Of a DNA stretch of 64,000 nt, positions 1 through 11,822 are shown in pieces. The first letter of the stretch is position 1. Every line of letters starts with the position of its first letter. Under the pieces are notes generated by a model. It ran no database searches. It was not told where the DNA came from and saw only the letters and a list, made by a program, of their open reading frames with translations. The translations under genes and the position numbers were made by a program. This stretch comes from Pomphorhynchus laevis (lineage: Eukaryota > Acanthocephala > Palaeacanthocephala > Echinorhynchida > Pomphorhynchidae), in the NCBI GenBank assembly GCA_012934845.2, contig WNNJ02000295.1, positions 51,262-115,261 of the forward strand, given 5' to 3'.

Positions 1-1139
1 TAATATAATATAGGTATAGTTTTATTATCTGATTCAACCTTTATACCCTTTTTAGCCATTATAGAATAGCGACTTGTAATAATTGTTTCAAAACTCAACT
101 CACTACGTTCATATGTTGGATTTACATTTAAATCATTAGAATTAACCTCTTTCATTAGTATATCATAATAAAGCTTTTTGCATATGAAGACAAAGTTATT
201 ACTTGCTTTATCAATATTGTTATTATATAGTAAGTAATATAGTAAGTTAATATTATATTAGTAAGTTCTTTATACATATCTTTATTAATTTTATCTTTCC
301 TTTTGTAATTGTTTATTATTTTCATTTTATTTTTAATTTTATCAAATATATAATCTTTCCAAATGTTTATCTTAGATCTATACGAGCTTTCACTATTAAT
401 CAGCTTACTAAAGTAATCATTTAAGTTATTATATAACGAATTGTAAATTTTATTTTTGTCGTTGTTATTATTTAATCTATATTTATACCCTTTTGATAGC
501 AGCTTTCTTAATTCACAATTTTTAATTAATTCTAGATTATGGGTACACATATGTTCATTTTTTTCTATCGAAACTAAGATTTTTACAATTGCATTCTGTT
601 TCCATTATGTTTCTAATATTATCATTACGTATTGATATTAATTCTTTATTATAATTACAAATTTTTCGTCCTAATAGTTGTAGGAGTTTATACCTTATTT
701 TAGAAATATATTGACTTAAATCTGATCCTATTATTTATTTACTTTTAGAATTATTTAAAAGTCCGGCTATAATTATGTTATCTATACATTTATCAATGAA
801 GTTTATGGTTAATGTATATTTTCTATTGTTATTATTAACATTTATTGTACGATTATAGTATTTTGTATTACAATAACTGTCTATTATACAACTTAGCCTA
901 TCATAGTCGTTAATTAATTTTTGATTTATTGAACATATGATATCTTTAGAAAAACTTCTTATATTTACATGAAGATCTTTCAGCTTATTATATGTTAAAA
1001 GTTGTTTTAATATTTATAATTGTTTAATTATGTACATATCTTTTTTAATATTTTTAACTTTATTTTGCTTATTCATTTTATCACTATGATTTCTTGATTT
1101 GCGTTTAACCGGATTATTATAATCTAGTTGATTATTATG
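1..1139 (-). mobile_element. Penelope-like element copy 1, decayed, runs off left edge
   Basis: On the minus strand this stretch matches the other two PLE copies in the window (8434-11822 and 56592-58120). It holds the region upstream of the RT core: an Asn/Lys/Tyr-rich segment (155-550 on the minus strand) and, further 5' (about 550-1100), a degraded leader with several stops that carries a Cys-x-Cys pair near 575-590. Positions 1-155 encode the start of the conserved RT section seen intact in copy 3; the rest lies outside the window. Many stops and small indels show it is dead. Family assignment rests on copy 3. The 5' limit near 1139 is where satellite sequence resumes and is approximate. 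Confidence 0.75.
155..550 (-). pseudogene. PLE N-terminal region fragment (copy 1)
   Basis: An open stretch of 131 codons on the minus strand, rich in Asn, Lys, Ile and Tyr. It aligns by eye with the 97-codon stretch at 11166-11459 of copy 2, sharing an N-terminal patch that reads ELIKNCELRK, so it is a real piece of the PLE coding region rather than a chance ORF. It precedes the RT domain. It has no catalytic motif of its own, and I cannot see a GIY-YIG nuclease motif in it. Stops on both sides and a downstream frameshift mean no functional product is expected. Confidence 0.6.
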
Positions 1140-3234
1140 TGCTGGAACTTGCGCAGACACTTTCCAGTGCTTGTGCTAATGGTCTAATTTTGTTAAGCTA
1201 TTGTAGTTTTAACGCTAAAGAGTTTCTTGTACATATTGCACTTGATTCATTCGATGATTGCCGTCTGCTAGTCTTTATCTGCATCCAGACGTTGTAGTAA
1301 ACTGCCATTGATGAGTCATAGTGATGACCAAATGGCATTCGTCTATTTTTCCAGTCAAGCTTATATGATTGCTAAAACATTCACGCGGTATGATATCATA
1401 ATTTGAGATTAGAAGTAGAGCCGATATTAAGATAATTTGCGCTGGCATATGCCATTTCTTTTGCTAATGATTCAATTTGGTGAGTCTATTTAAGGGATAA
1501 TTTAGCACTCTTGATTATGTAACTAGAAATTTTCAAGTACATCATGCAATTTATTCATTCGCTGATTGCGTCTGCTTGTCCTTCTTAGCATCCAGCAGTC
1601 TGAGCGAACTACCACTGATGAGTCATAGTGTTGACGCAACGGCATTCGTCATTCTTTTTCGTCGGGCTTTTATGATTAATAAAAAATTCACGTGGAATAG
1701 TATCATCATTTGAGATTAGAAAAATGCCGATATTAAGATACCTTGTGTGGCATTTGCCAGTGCTTTAGCTAATGATCCAATTTGGTGAGGCTATTTTAGT
1801 GCTGATTTAGAACTCTAGATGATGTCACTAGAGATTTTCTAGTACAACATGCACTTTATTCATTCATTGATTGCCGTCTGCTAGTACTCCTCTGCATCTA
1901 GCCTTGGGATAGAACTGGCACTTATGAGTCATGGTGATGAAGAAACGCCATTCGACATTCTTCTGTGTCATGCTCATTTGATATCTAAAAAATTCACGGG
2001 AATGTTATCATCATTTGAGATTAACAGTAAGCTTTTATTAAGATACCTTGTGCAGGCATTTGTCAGTGCTTGTGCTAATTTTTCAACTTTTGAAGTTTTT
2101 AAAGGCTCAATTCAGTGTCCTAGTTGATGTTACCAGAGATTTTCTAGTACATCATGCGCTTCATTCATTCGTTGATTGCCGTATATTATTCCTCCTTTGT
2201 ATCCATCTAAGGAAGGACACTGCCATGTATGAATCATAGTAATGACGAAACGTCATTCGTCATTCTTTCGCGTCGAGCTAATATGATTACTAAAACATTC
2301 ACGCAGAATGGTATAATCATTTGAGATAAGAAGTAAGCCGATATTAATATTTTTTGCGCTGGCATTTGCCAGTTCTTGTGCTATTGATTTAATTCAGTAA
2401 AGCTGTTGTAGTGACTTATTCAGCACTTTATTTAATGATTTTAGACATTTTCTAGTACAACATGCACTTGATTCATTCGTTGATTGCCGTCTGCTAGTCC
2501 TACTCTGCATCCAGCAGTGGGAGGAAACTGCAATTGATGAGTCTTTGTGATGACGAAACGTAATTCGTCATTCTTTGCCGTCGAGCTTATGTGATTACTA
2601 AAACATTCACGAGGAATGGTATCATTATTTGAGATTAGGGGTATGTCAATATTAAGATACCTTGCTGACATTTGCTAGTGCTTGTGCTTATGATTCAATT
2701 ATGTAAAACTAATGTAGTGCAAATGAAGCTCTCAAAATAATATTATAAATTGATTGTTCACCCATATATGATTATTTATTAGTAGAGAGAATAAACAAAA
2801 TATTTATTTAATCGAATTTTCAATAGCGTACAGCTTTCATCATCAGGAGTAAATTAATTACTCCTGATAATGATAGCAGTAAAGCTATAAAAAATTCGAA
2901 TAAATAAATAGTTTTTTTTCACTCTCTCCACCAATGATTACACTTAATAATTTAAAAAGAGATTTTCTTGTACATCATGCACTTGATTCATTCGTTTATT
3001 GCCCTATGCTAGGCGTCCTCTGAACCTAGCAGAGAAATAGAACTGGCACAGACGAGTCATAGTGATGACAAAACGGCAGTCGTCATTCATTCGCGTCGTG
3101 CTTTTATGATAACTAAAAACTCTACGCGGAATTGTATCATCATTTGAGATTAGAAGTTTGCCGATATTAAGATACATTGCGCTGGCATTTTCAAGTGCTT
3201 GTGCTAATGATGCGCTATGTCAACGATCAACATA
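1140..3234. repeat. Minor satellite, about 306-bp monomers
   Basis: A landmark close to GATTGCCGTCTGCTAGT recurs near 1257, 1565, 1869, 2174, 2483 and 2997. The spacings are 308, 304, 305, 309 and 514; the last is enlarged by the insert around 2745-2950. Other phase markers, such as the GTGATGACGAAACG-type block and a run resembling TTGAGATTAGAAG, keep the same spacing. Monomers are clearly diverged from one another. The short ORFs here (1924-2127, 2048-2239, 2441-2671) follow the repeat phase and are not genes. The consensus differs from the main satellite that starts near 3235. Confidence 0.85.
2784..2927. repeat. Foldback (MITE-like) palindromic insert
   Basis: Two arms of about 70 bp (2784-2852 and 2858-2927) are imperfect inverted repeats. 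Outer ends read AGAGAG and CTCTCT, and the centre pairs ATCAGGAGTAA with TTACTCCTGAT around a 5-nt spacer. The insert interrupts the 306-bp satellite and explains why one monomer is too long. No coding capacity. No target duplication could be made out, so the element class is open. Confidence 0.7.
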
Positions 3235-6200
3235 CTATTCATCACGTCTAAAGTGATTGAAAGCACTAAGCAGTATTATAAGTTATCTTCTTTACATTTT
3301 GAATGTCTGCATAACTTTCAAAATATAGCATTTTCTATAAATTGTTTAATTTTAGCGGCAAAATTATAGTAAACTTAAAAGTTGCTAAATAGGTTATATT
3401 AATTTATATAAGGCGTATTAGTGATGCAGAATTGTGTTTTTTTTATCATTCAAATGAATTTGGCATGTGTATCATTAAGATTGCATCAAACAAGCATGAT
3501 AACAATGGTCATGTTTATATTGGAATACGAAAATATGTTGAAAGCTGCTGTCGCTTTATAACTGGTCAACACTAACGATCAGCATACTCTTAATCACTTC
3601 TAAATTTCAAAGATAAACGGAATAACTTTTCTGTTGTATGAGCTATTTTCGATGACTTTTTGGCTGTCGGCTTGACGTATTAAAAAGATCGGGCGTTTTA
3701 ATGATGCTTATTTATGTTCAAAAGATTGTCATATGTATTATTAAGATTTCAAAAAAATTGCTTTATTTTAGCGCCAAAATTATAGTAAACCTGAAACTTG
3801 CTTATTAGATCATTTTTATATATATCAGGCGTTTTAATGATGCTTATTTATGTCATTTTTTCCTTTAAAAGAATTTGACATTCTTAAAATAAAGATTGCA
3901 TAAAACATGCATGACCATTGGGTCATGGATTTCAAAGGAATACGGCAATTTTTAAAAGCTGCTGTCGGGCACCAACTGGTCAGCCCCAAACGATCCGAAT
4001 ACTATTCGTCACTTCAAAGCATCAAAGATGTACAAAAGCACTCATATGTAGTATTAGGCATCTCGATGACGTGGTAGCTGCCTGCTTGACGTTTGAAAAA
4101 AAAATTATGTTCTCTAAATAGCTTAATTCGAACTGCTGAATTTTCGTAAACTAAAGACTTGCTTAGCAGACCATCTGTAATTATATCAGTCAATTCATTT
4201 GTTGCGCCATAGTGTCATTCGTTAAATTGTTCAAAATATTGTCATATGTATTATTAAGATTACATAAAACAAGCATAATATCAACAGTCTAGCATTCCAT
4301 TGAAACAGTTAGAATGTTAAGAGCTGCTGGAAATAAAATTGTCCACAGACAACGATCAGCACTCGTCACGTTTAAACGTTAATGATGTTCGAAGCACTAA
4401 TTAGTAGTATGATCGATCTCGAAGCCGTTTTGGTTATCTGCTTGATTATTACAAATACAGTTTTCTATAAATCGCAAAATTTTAGCGGCAAAATTATAGT
4501 AAACATAAAAGTTGCTTGCTAGATTATCTTTATTTATATCAGGCGTTTTTATGATGCGTCATTGTGTCAATTTATTATCATGTATAAGAATTTGGCTTAA
4601 GTATCGGTAAGAATTGCAAAAAACATGCATGATAACCATGGTAATGGATTTTAAGAGAATACGGTAAGATGTTGAAATCTGCTGTTAGTTAATAACTGGT
4701 CAACACAAACAAACAGCATCCTATTGGTCACTTCTTAACGTCAAGATAACAGGCAGCACTCATCAGTGATATTAGTCATGTTGATGACGTTTTGGCTGTA
4801 TGCTTGACTTTTGAATAATCGCATTTTACTTGAATCGTTTAATTTTAGCGGCAAAATTATAGAAAACATAAAACTTGCTTTTAAGATTATCTCTATTTAT
4901 ATCAGGCTTTTTTATAAACAGACATTTTGTCATTTGTTTATCTTTTTAAAGAATTTGACATTTGTATAATTAAGATTGCATAAAGCATAATAACAATGAT
5001 CATAGATTTCAATGGAATACAAAATTTGTTGAAAGCTGCTTTTTGCATGATAACAATGGTCATAGATTTCAAAGGAATACGGCAATAAAGCTGCTGTCCC
5101 ATTATAACTGGTCAACACCAACGATCAGCCTACTATTAATCATTTATTCACGTCAAAGATGAACAGAATCACTTTTTTGTAGTATGAGCTATCTCGATGA
5201 CGTTTCGGCTGCTTGCTTGACCTTTGAAAAATAGCATTTTTTCTAAATAGCTTAATTCGAACTACTGAATTTATTATCATTTAAAAGAATTTGTCATGTG
5301 ACTGATTAAGATTGCACCAAACATGCATGATATTAATTGTCATTGATTTCAATGGAATACGGCAATTTGTTTGCAGCTGCTGTCGTTTTATAACTTATCA
5401 GCACTAACGATTAGCATACTATTTGTCACCTCTAGATGCCAAAGAGTAACACATGTACTCATACTTGTATGAGCAATCTAGATGACGTTTCGGCTGCCAG
5501 CTTGATTTTTGAAAAATAGTATGTTCTCTTAATAGCTTAATTTGAACTGCTAAATTCTCGTTTACTAAACATTTGCTTGTTAGACTATCTCTATTTATAT
5601 CAGTAAATTTAATTGTTGCGTTATAGTGTCATTTGTTAAATTATTTGAAAGATTATCGTATGTATCATTGAGATTGCGTTAAACAAGAATTATAAGAAGA
5701 GTCAGCATTTCATTGGAATAGGGCAAACTGTTAAAAGCTGCAATAGGTTAAAAACGTTGACAGATTATGACCAGCATACTATTTGTCACGTCAAAACGTC
5801 AATGTTACCAAGAAAACAAAACAGTAGTATGATCCATCTTAACGTCGTTTTGGCTGTTTGCTTGACATTTAAAACATAGCATTTTCTACATATTGCTTAA
5901 TTTTATCGCCAAAATTATAGTAACTTAAAACTTGCATTTTAGACCATCTCTATTTATATCAGGCGTTTTGTTGATGCAGCATTCTGTCATTTGATTATCT
6001 TTTAAAAACGTTTGGAATGCGTGTAATTAAGATTGCATCAAACATGCATGATATTATTTGTCGTTGATTTCAATGGAATACAACCATTTTTTTAAGGTGC
6101 TATCGTATTATAACTTATAAAAGCAAACGATTAGCATACTATTTATCACCGCTAAACTTTAAAAAAGAACACAAGCACTTATCCGTAGTATGAGCAATCT

Positions 6201-8214
6201 CGATGACGTTTGGATCCCCGCTCTACTTTTAAAAAATAGCATGTTCTCTTAATACTTTAATTCGAACTGCTGAATTCTCGTTTACCAAAAATTTGCTTGT
6301 TAGACTTTCTCAATTTATATCAGTCAATTTATTTGTTGCGTTATAGTGTAATTTATTAAATTATTTGTAACATTATCGTGTGTATCTTTGAGATTGCGTT
6401 AAACAAGAATTGTAACAAGAGTCAGCATTTCATTGGAATAGGGCAAACTGTTAAATGCTGCAATAGGTAAAAAACGTTAACAAATTATCATCAGCATACT
6501 ATTTGTAACGTCAAAACGTCAATATTACCAAGATAACTGATCAGTAGTATGAGCCATCTTTTTGACGTTTTGGCTGGTTGCTTGACATTTGAAAAAATGC
6601 ATTTTCTAAAAATTGCTTAATTTTTGCGCTAAAATTAAAGTAACTTAAAACTTGCATTTTAGACCATCTCGATTTATATCTGGCATTTTAATAATGCGGC
6701 ATTGTGTCATTTTATTATCATTTAAAGAATTTGGCATGTGTATGATTAGGATTGCATCAAACATGCATGATTTTAATTGTCATTGAATTCAATGGAATAC
6801 AGCTTTGCCATGTGTATGATTTAAATTGCATCAAACATGCATGATATTAATTATCATTAATTTCAATGGAATACGGCTATTTGTTAAAAGCTGCTGTCGT
6901 TTAATAACAGCTTAACACTAACGATTATCATACTATTGGTCACCTCTATACGTCAAAAAGAAGCACGCACTCACCCGTAGTATAAGCAATCTCGATGATG
7001 TTTCGGATGCCTGCTTGACATTCGAAATATAGAGCGTTCTCTTAATAGCTTAATTCGAACTACTGAATTCTCGTAAACTAAAAATTTGCTTTTAAGACAA
7101 TCTCCATTTATATCAGTCAATTTATTTGTTGCGTTATAGTGTAATTTATTAAATTATTTGTAACATTATCGTGTGTATCTTTAATATTGCGTTAAACAAG
7201 AATTATAACAAAAGTCAGCATTTCATTGGGATAGGGCAAACTGTTAAAAGCTGCAATAGGAAAAAACGTTAACAAATTATGATCAGCATACTATTTGTCA
7301 CGTCAAAACGTCAATGTTAACAAGAGAACTAACATTAAATAAGCATTATAACAAGAGTCAGCATTTTATTGGAATGGGGCAAACTGTTAAATGCTGCAAT
7401 AGGTATAAAACGTTTAAAGATTACGATCAGCATACTATTTATCATTTCTAAACTTTAATAACATCCAAGATAACTAATAAGTACGATGAGCCGTTTTGAT
7501 GACGTTTTTGCTATCTGCTTGACTTTTGAAAAATAGCATTTTCTATAAATTGCTTGATTTTAGCGTCAAAATTATCGTAACTTAAAACTTGCAAATTAGA
7601 CCACCTCTATTTATATCAGAAGTTTAAATGATGCGGAATTGTATTATTTAATATTTTGTTAAAGAATTTTGCATGTGTATGATTAAGATTGCATCAAACA
7701 TGCATGATATCAATTGTCATTGATTTCAATGAAATAGGGCAATATGTTTTTAGCTGCTGTCGTTCAATAACTGCTCAACACTAACGATTAGCATACTATT
7801 GGTCACCTCTATACGTCAAAAAAGAACGCACACACTCATCCGTAGTATTGGCAATCTCCATGATGTTTCGGATGCCTGTTTGACTGTTGAAAAATAGAAT
7901 GTTCTCTTAATAGCTTAATTCCAACTGTGGAATTATCGTAAATTAAAAATTTGCTTGTCAGACCATCTCTATTTGTATCGGTTAATTTATTTGTTGCGTT
8001 ATGGTGTCATTCGTTTTATTATTAGTGATATAATCGTATGTCTCATTAAGATTGCATTAAACAAGCATGATAACAAGAGTCTGCATTTCATTAAAATAGA
8101 GCAAAATGTTTAAAGCTGCAATATGTAAAAAACGTTAACATATAACTATCAGTATACTATTTGTCACCTCTAAACCTTAAAGAGGAGCACAATCACTCTT
8201 CCTAGTACAAGCAA
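3235..8214. repeat. Main satellite, old diverged block
   Basis: Tandem monomers of about 345-360 bp in two alternating types. One carries a block like AGCGGCAAAATTATAGTAA followed by a GATGC(GG)CATTGTGTC-type block. The other carries GAACTGCTGAATTCTCGTAA followed by TTTGTTGCGTTATAGTGTCA. Both share an AAACATGCATGAT-type palindromic core, a GATCAGCATACTATT block and CGATGACGTTT. Copies differ more from each other than those after 26.6 kb. Small internal duplications are present (about 4985-5042 with 5045-5100; 6731-6803 with 6804-6877). No gene: the ORF at 3918-4121 is a satellite frame. Confidence 0.9.
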
Positions 8215-8433
8215 ATCAAATCAGCTAACTGAGTCTACATATTTAATATAATTATAAACTAAACAAAACATAAAAATGCTGAATCAAAAAGTAATAATAA
8301 ATGATAAAATTAATTATTGTTTTTAGATTTTCTATAATTTTAATCAAGTTAAAATAAAAGATTTAAACAAATTTAAAATGAACGCCATTTTTATGAATTG
8401 ACTAATAAATAACAGACGTTGTATCAGAATAAA
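8215..8433. other. AT-rich non-satellite spacer
   Basis: About 220 bp of very AT-rich sequence lies between the last recognisable satellite monomer and the 3' end of PLE copy 2. It matches nothing else in the window that I can see and carries no ORF, repeat or structure I can support. It could be flanking DNA carried with the element or decayed repeat. Confidence 0.4.
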
Positions 8434-8802
8434 AATTAGAGGTCATCAGGAGGAACTGCTATGCAACCAGGTTTTGCCCCTAACTCCTCTACCCAACATA
8501 GCAGCGGGCCCAAATACATGCTAATGATGTATTTCATCTGAAACAACTATCTAGTATCTTATTCCAATACAAAGTATATTATTTATTATCTATCTATAAA
8601 AATTTGGCACTTAAGAGTTTTAATTTATGCTTTATATTATTGTGTTGATTTATATATTTTACTATTTTCTGCTTGATGTTATTTTTATAGTAACCTAGTT
8701 TAAAATATGTATATATTAAATTTTTTTAATGATTTTGAAGAAAGCCATTATCATTACATATTGTTGCAATTCTTAAAATTTCATTATTTAATGTATTATA
8801 TT

Positions 8803-9130
8803 TTATATTAAATGGTTGCATGAATGCTCATGCAAAAATATGTTTCTTGTAAATTTAAAAATGTCATCTTTACGATATAAATTAATAGTAGTTTTAGTTA
8901 ATGTTAATTTAATGTTCATATCTAAATATACACCTTCTTTATCAATAATATTAGTTTTGTTAAGAATAAGGCTTTCTGGATAAATTTGTTCACTAATTGA
9001 ATAAAAATTATTAGAATTTAATACACATATATTATCAATGTATCGAAACATATATTTCATAAATTTATATTTTTTAGATTTAGTTTTTACACAGTTATGA
9101 ACAAATTCATATTCTATAAAGCTTAAAAAC
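8803..9130 (-). pseudogene. PLE reverse transcriptase, C-terminal part (copy 2)
   Basis: This minus-strand reading contains the RT region from motif 5 to near the C terminus. Compared with copy 3 the catalytic YIDD box reads YIDN, so a metal-binding Asp is lost. The tail also diverges: after HEHSC the frame runs to an early stop, where copy 3 continues for 35 more residues. The upstream half of the same RT lies at 10393-11160, beyond the inserted LINE. An open frame of 372 bp continues into the LINE (to 9174), but those first codons are not PLE. The copy is inactive. Confidence 0.8.
9116..9130. repeat. Target site duplication, left copy
   Basis: ATAAAGCTTAAAAAC here is repeated exactly at 10378-10392, and the uninterrupted PLE copy 3 has the same site once, in reverse complement, at about 57426-57440. 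This proves a TPRT-style insertion with a 15-bp duplication. Confidence 0.93.
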
Positions 9131-10225
9131 GAATATTTCCGGATATCTGGTCGTATGCTGAAACTCCTGTGCAATATCCTCTATGCCAATTCATTAAATG
9201 TCTTCGACGGACTTACTTCATCAGACACAATAATTGCTAGCCGCGGTGTGATGCAGGGAGATCCGCTCAGCCCTATCCTTTTCTCTGTTTATATCCATGA
9301 TTTGTCGTCTCATCTGAGAAACGAATGTCTAACTTCAAGTTATGTTCTTTACGCTGACGACTTAGTTATTCTAACGAAATATATGGAATCGGCTCAAAAC
9401 GCAACCCCTGCTCTAGCTAACTACTGTTCAAATAATCTAATTGAAGTCAAAATCGATAAAACAAAGGTAGTAAAGTTTCGTAAAGGTGGCAGATTGTTCT
9501 CACATGACGAGATTAGTTTAAACAGCAGGAAGGTAGAGTTCAGTAATCAATACACGTACTTGGGGATGCTATTGACAAGTAGGTGGTCTTTTAAGCTTCA
9601 TACGAAAAGAAATGTGCGAAAATTGTCATAGCCACTTCGCGAGTTAAATGTTTAGGTAAGCTTTCCTTTGGTGGTGCTCTTCAGTATTTTCATGTCATGC
9701 TTCTACCGATTTTGCCGTACGCGCTTTCAGCAATCTGGACAGACCTCACGACGGCTAATTTTGGGCAGATCGACAAATGTAAAGACAGATTCATTAAGTG
9801 TGTTGTAGGCGTCTCTCCAAAGTGCTCGACGACTGCGATTTATGTTTTATTTAAAGTCGAGTTATGTACGGAGTATTTACGAAATATGATCGGAGCACAA
9901 GATACGGTACATTATATTCAAAATAAAAAAGACTTTACAGATAAGGTTAGCAAGCTAGATCATCATCTGTACACTTCACCAGTTAATACGCAAACGAGTT
10001 GGCAGTCTCCGTGTGCTTCTAAACGCCCCCTCGTTTGGAGGGTTTCTTTACACGGATATCACGACAAGTTTTGTTGCACTCACATACCTGTCCATAAACG
10101 TGGAGTTTCGTGTGTGTGTTTTCTGTGGTAATAGATGTGAGTCTTTATCCCACGTATTTGAGTGCCCGGTGTTAGCGCAAAAATCTTTGAAGGAGATCGA
10201 TAGGTTAAGTTTACGGCTAACCTGA
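9131..10225 (+). pseudogene. LINE reverse transcriptase fragment
   Basis: The reading frame opens at the insertion point, in the finger/palm part of an RT. It contains GVMQGDPLSPILF (motif 4) and LYADDLVIL (catalytic Asp pair), then YLGMLLTS, matching RT motifs 4 to 7. A stop at 9629-9631 ends this frame. The protein continues in a second frame at about 9697-10131 and a third at 10013-10225, so at least two indels have accumulated. The last part has CVFCGN and HVFECP, a Cys/His cluster common at LINE ORF2 C termini. No endonuclease region is present because of the 5' truncation. It is dead. Confidence 0.85.
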
Positions 10226-10377
10226 TAAACCTGCTAAATTTCTTTTGCCTGTTGGGAACTAGCGGTGGACTATCAAATATTGATATTATCTCAAATGAAG
10301 TCGATGCACAATGTTTTATTTAATTTCTTTCATTTGGCCAAGTCGAGAGACGCAGTGCCCTAATAAATTTCCTCTAC
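9131..10377 (+). mobile_element. 5'-truncated LINE nested in PLE copy 2
   Basis: The exact ends come from the 15-bp target duplication. The insert begins inside an RT coding region, so it is 5'-truncated, and ends without a poly(A) tract after a CCTAATAAATTTCC-like 3' end. It codes on the opposite strand to its PLE host. The product is an RT of LINE type. A C-terminal Cys/His cluster is visible at about 10105-10180. I cannot place it securely in a clade: Jockey-, R1- and RTE-like groups all remain possible. Confidence 0.88.
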
Positions 10378-10392
10378 ATAAAGCTTAAAAAC
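10378..10392. repeat. Target site duplication, right copy
   Basis: Second copy of ATAAAGCTTAAAAAC flanking the nested LINE; PLE minus-strand coding resumes directly after it. Confidence 0.93.
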
Positions 10393-11460
10393 AAGTCAGC
10401 TATAATTGGGCTACTATTACCACACATTGAAGCAACTTTTATTTGTCTAAATATAGATGTCTCTACTTTTAAATGATTTTGATTTATCAAAATATTTAAG
10501 GATTCTATTAATTCAATTTTATCCATATATTTATATTTACTTGATGGTTTATTTTTTGTTAGATAAGCGTTATAATTATTATAACATATATATGTATATA
10601 TTTTTCCGAATATAAGATTAATTAATTTTAATAACGCTTCTTTAATATCTACTAAATCTAGATTTGTATTAAGAGTACTAAAATTGTATGTATTTATATT
10701 TTGAAAATTTATTCCTTTTGTCTGTTCTAAAAATTCTTTTGTAGAATTAATACTGAAATAGTGTTTTATACCAGTATCAATTTCGATTACCTTGCAATTT
10801 TTTTAAAGTGTGCTTTAATTACTTAAAGTATTTTATTTATAAAGACAGAAAGTGGTTTTAATGAACATTTTAACGCACTACATATGAACCTAGGTTTCAT
10901 TGGATTTTTATGTAATTTTGTATTCCAATATAATGTAAGTATAGGTTTATTATCTGATTGAACCTTTATACCCTTTTTATCCATTATAAAACAGTGACTT
11001 GTAATAATTGTGTTTCTAAACTCAACTCACTACGTTCATATGTTGTATTTACATTTAAATCATTAGAATTAACCTCTTTCATTAGTATATCGTAATAAAG
11101 ATTTTAGCATATGAAGACAAAGTTATTACTAGCTTTATCAATAGTTGTTATTATATAGTTATCCTTTAATTTAGTAAATTCTTTATACATATTTTTTTAA
11201 TTTTATCTTTCCTTTTGTAATTGTTTGTTATTTTCATTTTATTTTTAATTTTATCAAATATATAATCTTTGCAAATGTTTATCTTAGTTATATTCGAGCT
11301 TTCACTATTTATCAGTTTGCCAAAGTAAGCATTTAAGTTATTATATAACGAATTGTAAATTATATTATTGTCGTTTTTATTATTTAATCTATATTTATAC
11401 CCTTTTGATAGAAACTTTCTTAATTCACAATTTTTTATTAATTCTTGAGTTTGGTACATA
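10393..11460 (-). pseudogene. PLE RT N-terminal half and upstream region (copy 2)
   Basis: The minus-strand continuation of the copy 2 coding region upstream of the LINE. It matches copy 3 from the loop before the GVLMGG motif back through the YDFSTLYTNLD box, the RFICSAF-type box and the YWNPKLHK box, then the Asn/Lys-rich region (11166-11459). Several single-base changes break the frame, for example an altered run near 10799-10805 and stops around 11100-11165. With the LINE insertion and the YIDN change it cannot make RT. Confidence 0.75.
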
Positions 11461-11822
11461 TATGTTCATTTATTTTATCAAAACTAAGACATTTACAATT
11501 GCATTCTGTTTCCATCATGTTTCTAATATTATCGTTACATATTGATTGTAATTCTTTATTATAATTACAAATTTTTCGTCCTAATGGTGGTAGGAGTTTA
11601 TACCTTATTTTAGGAATATATTTACTTAAATCTGACCCTATTATTTCTTTACATTTAGAATTATTTAAAAGTCCGGCTATATTTATGTTATCTATACATT
11701 TCTTAATGAAGTTTATTATTAATGTATATTTTCTATTGTTATTATTAACATTTATTGTACGATTATAGTATTTTGTATTACAATAACTGTCTATTATACA
11801 ACTAAGCCTATCATAGTCGTTT

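Larger units (their letters stand above)
8434..11822 (-). mobile_element. Penelope-like element copy 2, split by a LINE
   Basis: On the minus strand, about 2.1 kb of PLE is cut in two by a 1.25-kb LINE (9131-10377). The element's 3' end (8434-8580) matches the 3' end of copy 3 (57962-58120) closely, including paired segments. The 5' end near 11822 is a truncation that joins straight to main satellite. The coding region is broken by stops and frameshifts as well as by the LINE. The flanks differ from those of copy 3 beyond the shared terminal GATGACCTCTAAT, which places the 3' boundary of the family there. Confidence 0.85.

Noticed and set aside
2441-2671. 76-codon minus-strand ORF in the minor satellite
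   Set aside because: It follows the repeat phase and has no counterpart conserved in adjacent monomers.
3918-4121. 67-76-codon ORF repeated at 15521
   Set aside because: Part of the 1.1-kb duplicated satellite segment; identity reflects recent duplication, not coding constraint.
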